7,159 nucleotides of DNA from Planctomycetota bacterium (GTDB lineage: Bacteria > Planctomycetota > Phycisphaerae > Sedimentisphaerales > SM23-30), in contig JAKJEP010000172.1 in assembly GCA_022705365.1 (NCBI GenBank), positions 1-7,159 of the forward strand, in the 5' to 3' direction. A program made the translations under genes and the position numbers. Under the pieces are notes generated by a model. That model was not told the DNA's origin. It searched no databases and was given only the letters and a program-made list of their open reading frames with translations. Position 1 is the stretch's first letter; the number at the start of each line of letters is the position of its first letter. This document shows, piece after piece, positions 6,060 through 7,159 of the stretch.

Positions 6060-7159
6060 TTAAAAGAAGGTTATCCGGAAAAACCGGATTACTTTACGCA
6101 ATAACACATACCCCAGGGGCCTTTCGACCGTGGCAATTTTCGCCCTCCCGATATTGCCGCTGCGCAGCCCATCCACAATCGGACGCAGTTCCTCCCCCGG
6201 CGCCTCCACGCGAATTTGATAAACATTGCCTTTTTCCTTGATTTGGGGCATTTCGCTGATCTGGCTCAGAGTATCGATATGAGCTTTGAGTTTTTGTTCG
6301 GGATAGGCTGCCAGATAAAATTCCACCTCCGCGCCTTCCTCGCCCGCCAGGCCGCGCTGAACCCAGCCGATTTCCTCCTGCGGCACATCCAGAATCAACT
6401 GCCACTGCGACAAATCATATATCTCACATATGGGATCCCCCATCTTTAGGGTCAGCCCTTCTTTCAATTGCAGTTGCGGAGTCACAATCGTGCCGTCAAT
6501 GGGAGAAACCAGCCTGCATTTTTCGATTTGCAGCGTCACCAGGTCAATCTGATTCCGCAGCCGCTGCTGTTCCAGTTTGCTCAGCAGGATTTCCGTTTTC
6601 ATATCCGAACGGCCGGCGGTTTTATCCTCATTGATTTCTTCCTGCCGCAGGGATGCTTCCAGCGAAAGTTTGCGGGCGATTAGTTCATCGGCATTGAGTT
6701 CGATAATCAATTCCCCTTTCTTCACCGCTCCGTCGGGACGAACGACCTTGGCAATTTGCAGGCCGTCCAGCGGCGCGTCGATCATACGCTGGATCTTGGG
6801 AACCAGCTCACATTCACTGTCAATCTGAATCGTCCAGGGCGTCAACGCCCCGATAATCAGGGCCGCTAGGATCACAGCGGCAATCGCCAGCCATTTCCGG
6901 CGCTTTTTAGGATCCTTTTTGATTTTCTGCAGTTTGGCAAAGGGCCTTACCAGGGGAACCGAGGCCATTTCCAGCGCATTGACAAACGCCAAAGCCCCAT
7001 GCCGGCTCACATTGGCCATGACTCCGGCCAGATTGGCGGCTGCCTGGTCGTCAAATCCTTCCGCAATCAACACACCCAGATCCCGGTCCGATGTTTTAAT
7101 CGGCTGGAGAAAAATCTGGTCCAGTTGGCTGATGCTGAAATAATCTTTGAGCAGTTGCG
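6060..7159 (-). CDS. HlyD-family membrane-fusion/adaptor protein, 5' end outside window
   Basis: Partial gene with its C-terminus at 6060. The frame is open to the window edge: upstream of a GTG at 7073 it continues with 28 more codons (QLLKDYFSISQLDQIFLQPI..., then KTSDRDLG), so that GTG is not the start and 365 residues are visible. Visible residues 1-85 form a soluble, probably cytoplasmic region with the look of the end of a GAF-like sensory domain (RDLGVLIAEGF); this is tentative. A basic stretch (KKDPKKRRK) and one transmembrane helix (about 88-107) follow. Then come a first lipoyl half (about 120-155), a coiled-coil hairpin (158-213), a second lipoyl half with the SPIDGTIV motif (about 218-225) and beta-barrel domains ending in GNIGRAKI. 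Such adaptors link inner-membrane transporters to the periplasm or outer membrane. The next gene carries a similar adaptor module, suggesting a complex of both. No ABC or RND transporter is seen here. Confidence 0.85.
   Translation of the reverse strand, partial: QLLKDYFSISQLDQIFLQPIKTSDRDLGVLIAEGFDDQAAANLAGVMANVSRHGALAFVNALEMASVPLVRPFAKLQKIKKDPKKRRKWLAIAAVILAALIIGALTPWTIQIDSECELVPKIQRMIDAPLDGLQIAKVVRPDGAVKKGELIIELNADELIARKLSLEASLRQEEINEDKTAGRSDMKTEILLSKLEQQRLRNQIDLVTLQIEKCRLVSPIDGTIVTPQLQLKEGLTLKMGDPICEIYDLSQWQLILDVPQEEIGWVQRGLAGEEGAEVEFYLAAYPEQKLKAHIDTLSQISEMPQIKEKGNVYQIRVEAPGEELRPIVDGLRSGNIGRAKIATVERPLGYVLLRKVIRFFRITFF

Noticed and set aside
5582..6241. Plus-strand open frame (219 codons) spanning the junction of the two minus-strand genes
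   Set aside because: It is antisense to both the M50 fusion and the adaptor gene, which have clear motifs. The His/Gln-rich translation shows no domain.

Overview
The window looks like chromosomal DNA from an environmental Gram-negative-type bacterium, most plausibly Planctomycetota (Phycisphaerae-like). This is inferred from the combination seen here: a secreted HAF-repeat protein with a PEP-CTERM sorting signal, a decayed RHS core, an ECF sigma/anti-sigma pair with a long extracytoplasmic anti-sigma tail, and a PqqD-like/M50/HlyD fusion next to a second HlyD-type adaptor. No rRNA, tRNA or marker gene is present to prove the taxonomy.

Layout. Bases 1-192 are a leader with a weak promoter candidate. 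Bases 193-861 (+) encode an ECF sigma factor. Bases 854-2125 (+) encode a single-pass membrane anti-sigma factor that overlaps the sigma gene by 8 bases, so the two are very likely translationally coupled. Bases 2126-2651 hold no intact gene. They contain a broken remnant of an RHS repeat-associated core (about 2178-2445, split over three reading frames), a terminator-like hairpin (2460-2487) and an AT-rich leader. Bases 2652-3872 (+) encode a secreted protein of about seven HAF repeats ending in a PEP-CTERM signal, with an unusual 30-residue tail beyond the signal.

On the minus strand, converging on the HAF gene and overlapping its last 31 bases, lies a two-gene operon. The upstream gene (6060-7159, cut by the window edge) encodes a membrane-anchored HlyD-type adaptor with a cytoplasmic N-terminal region. 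Thirteen bases further downstream is the second gene (3842-6046), encoding a 734-residue multi-pass protein with a PqqD-like N-terminus, an M50 zinc metallopeptidase core (HEFGH) and a C-terminal biotinyl-lipoyl/HlyD-type domain.

How they may work together. The sigma/anti-sigma pair is a self-contained envelope-signalling switch whose target promoters are not visible. The two minus-strand proteins share adaptor architecture and a similar C-terminal motif, and probably form one membrane complex for export or processing of a peptide or other substrate. That function is an inference. The HAF/PEP-CTERM protein is a surface or exported protein whose sorting would need an exosortase encoded elsewhere. 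The most notable items are the PqqD-M50-HlyD fusion with its partner adaptor, the RHS relic with a reconstructable GA-duplication frameshift, the apparent stop-loss extension of the PEP-CTERM protein, and the anti-sigma factor lacking the zinc-binding motif.
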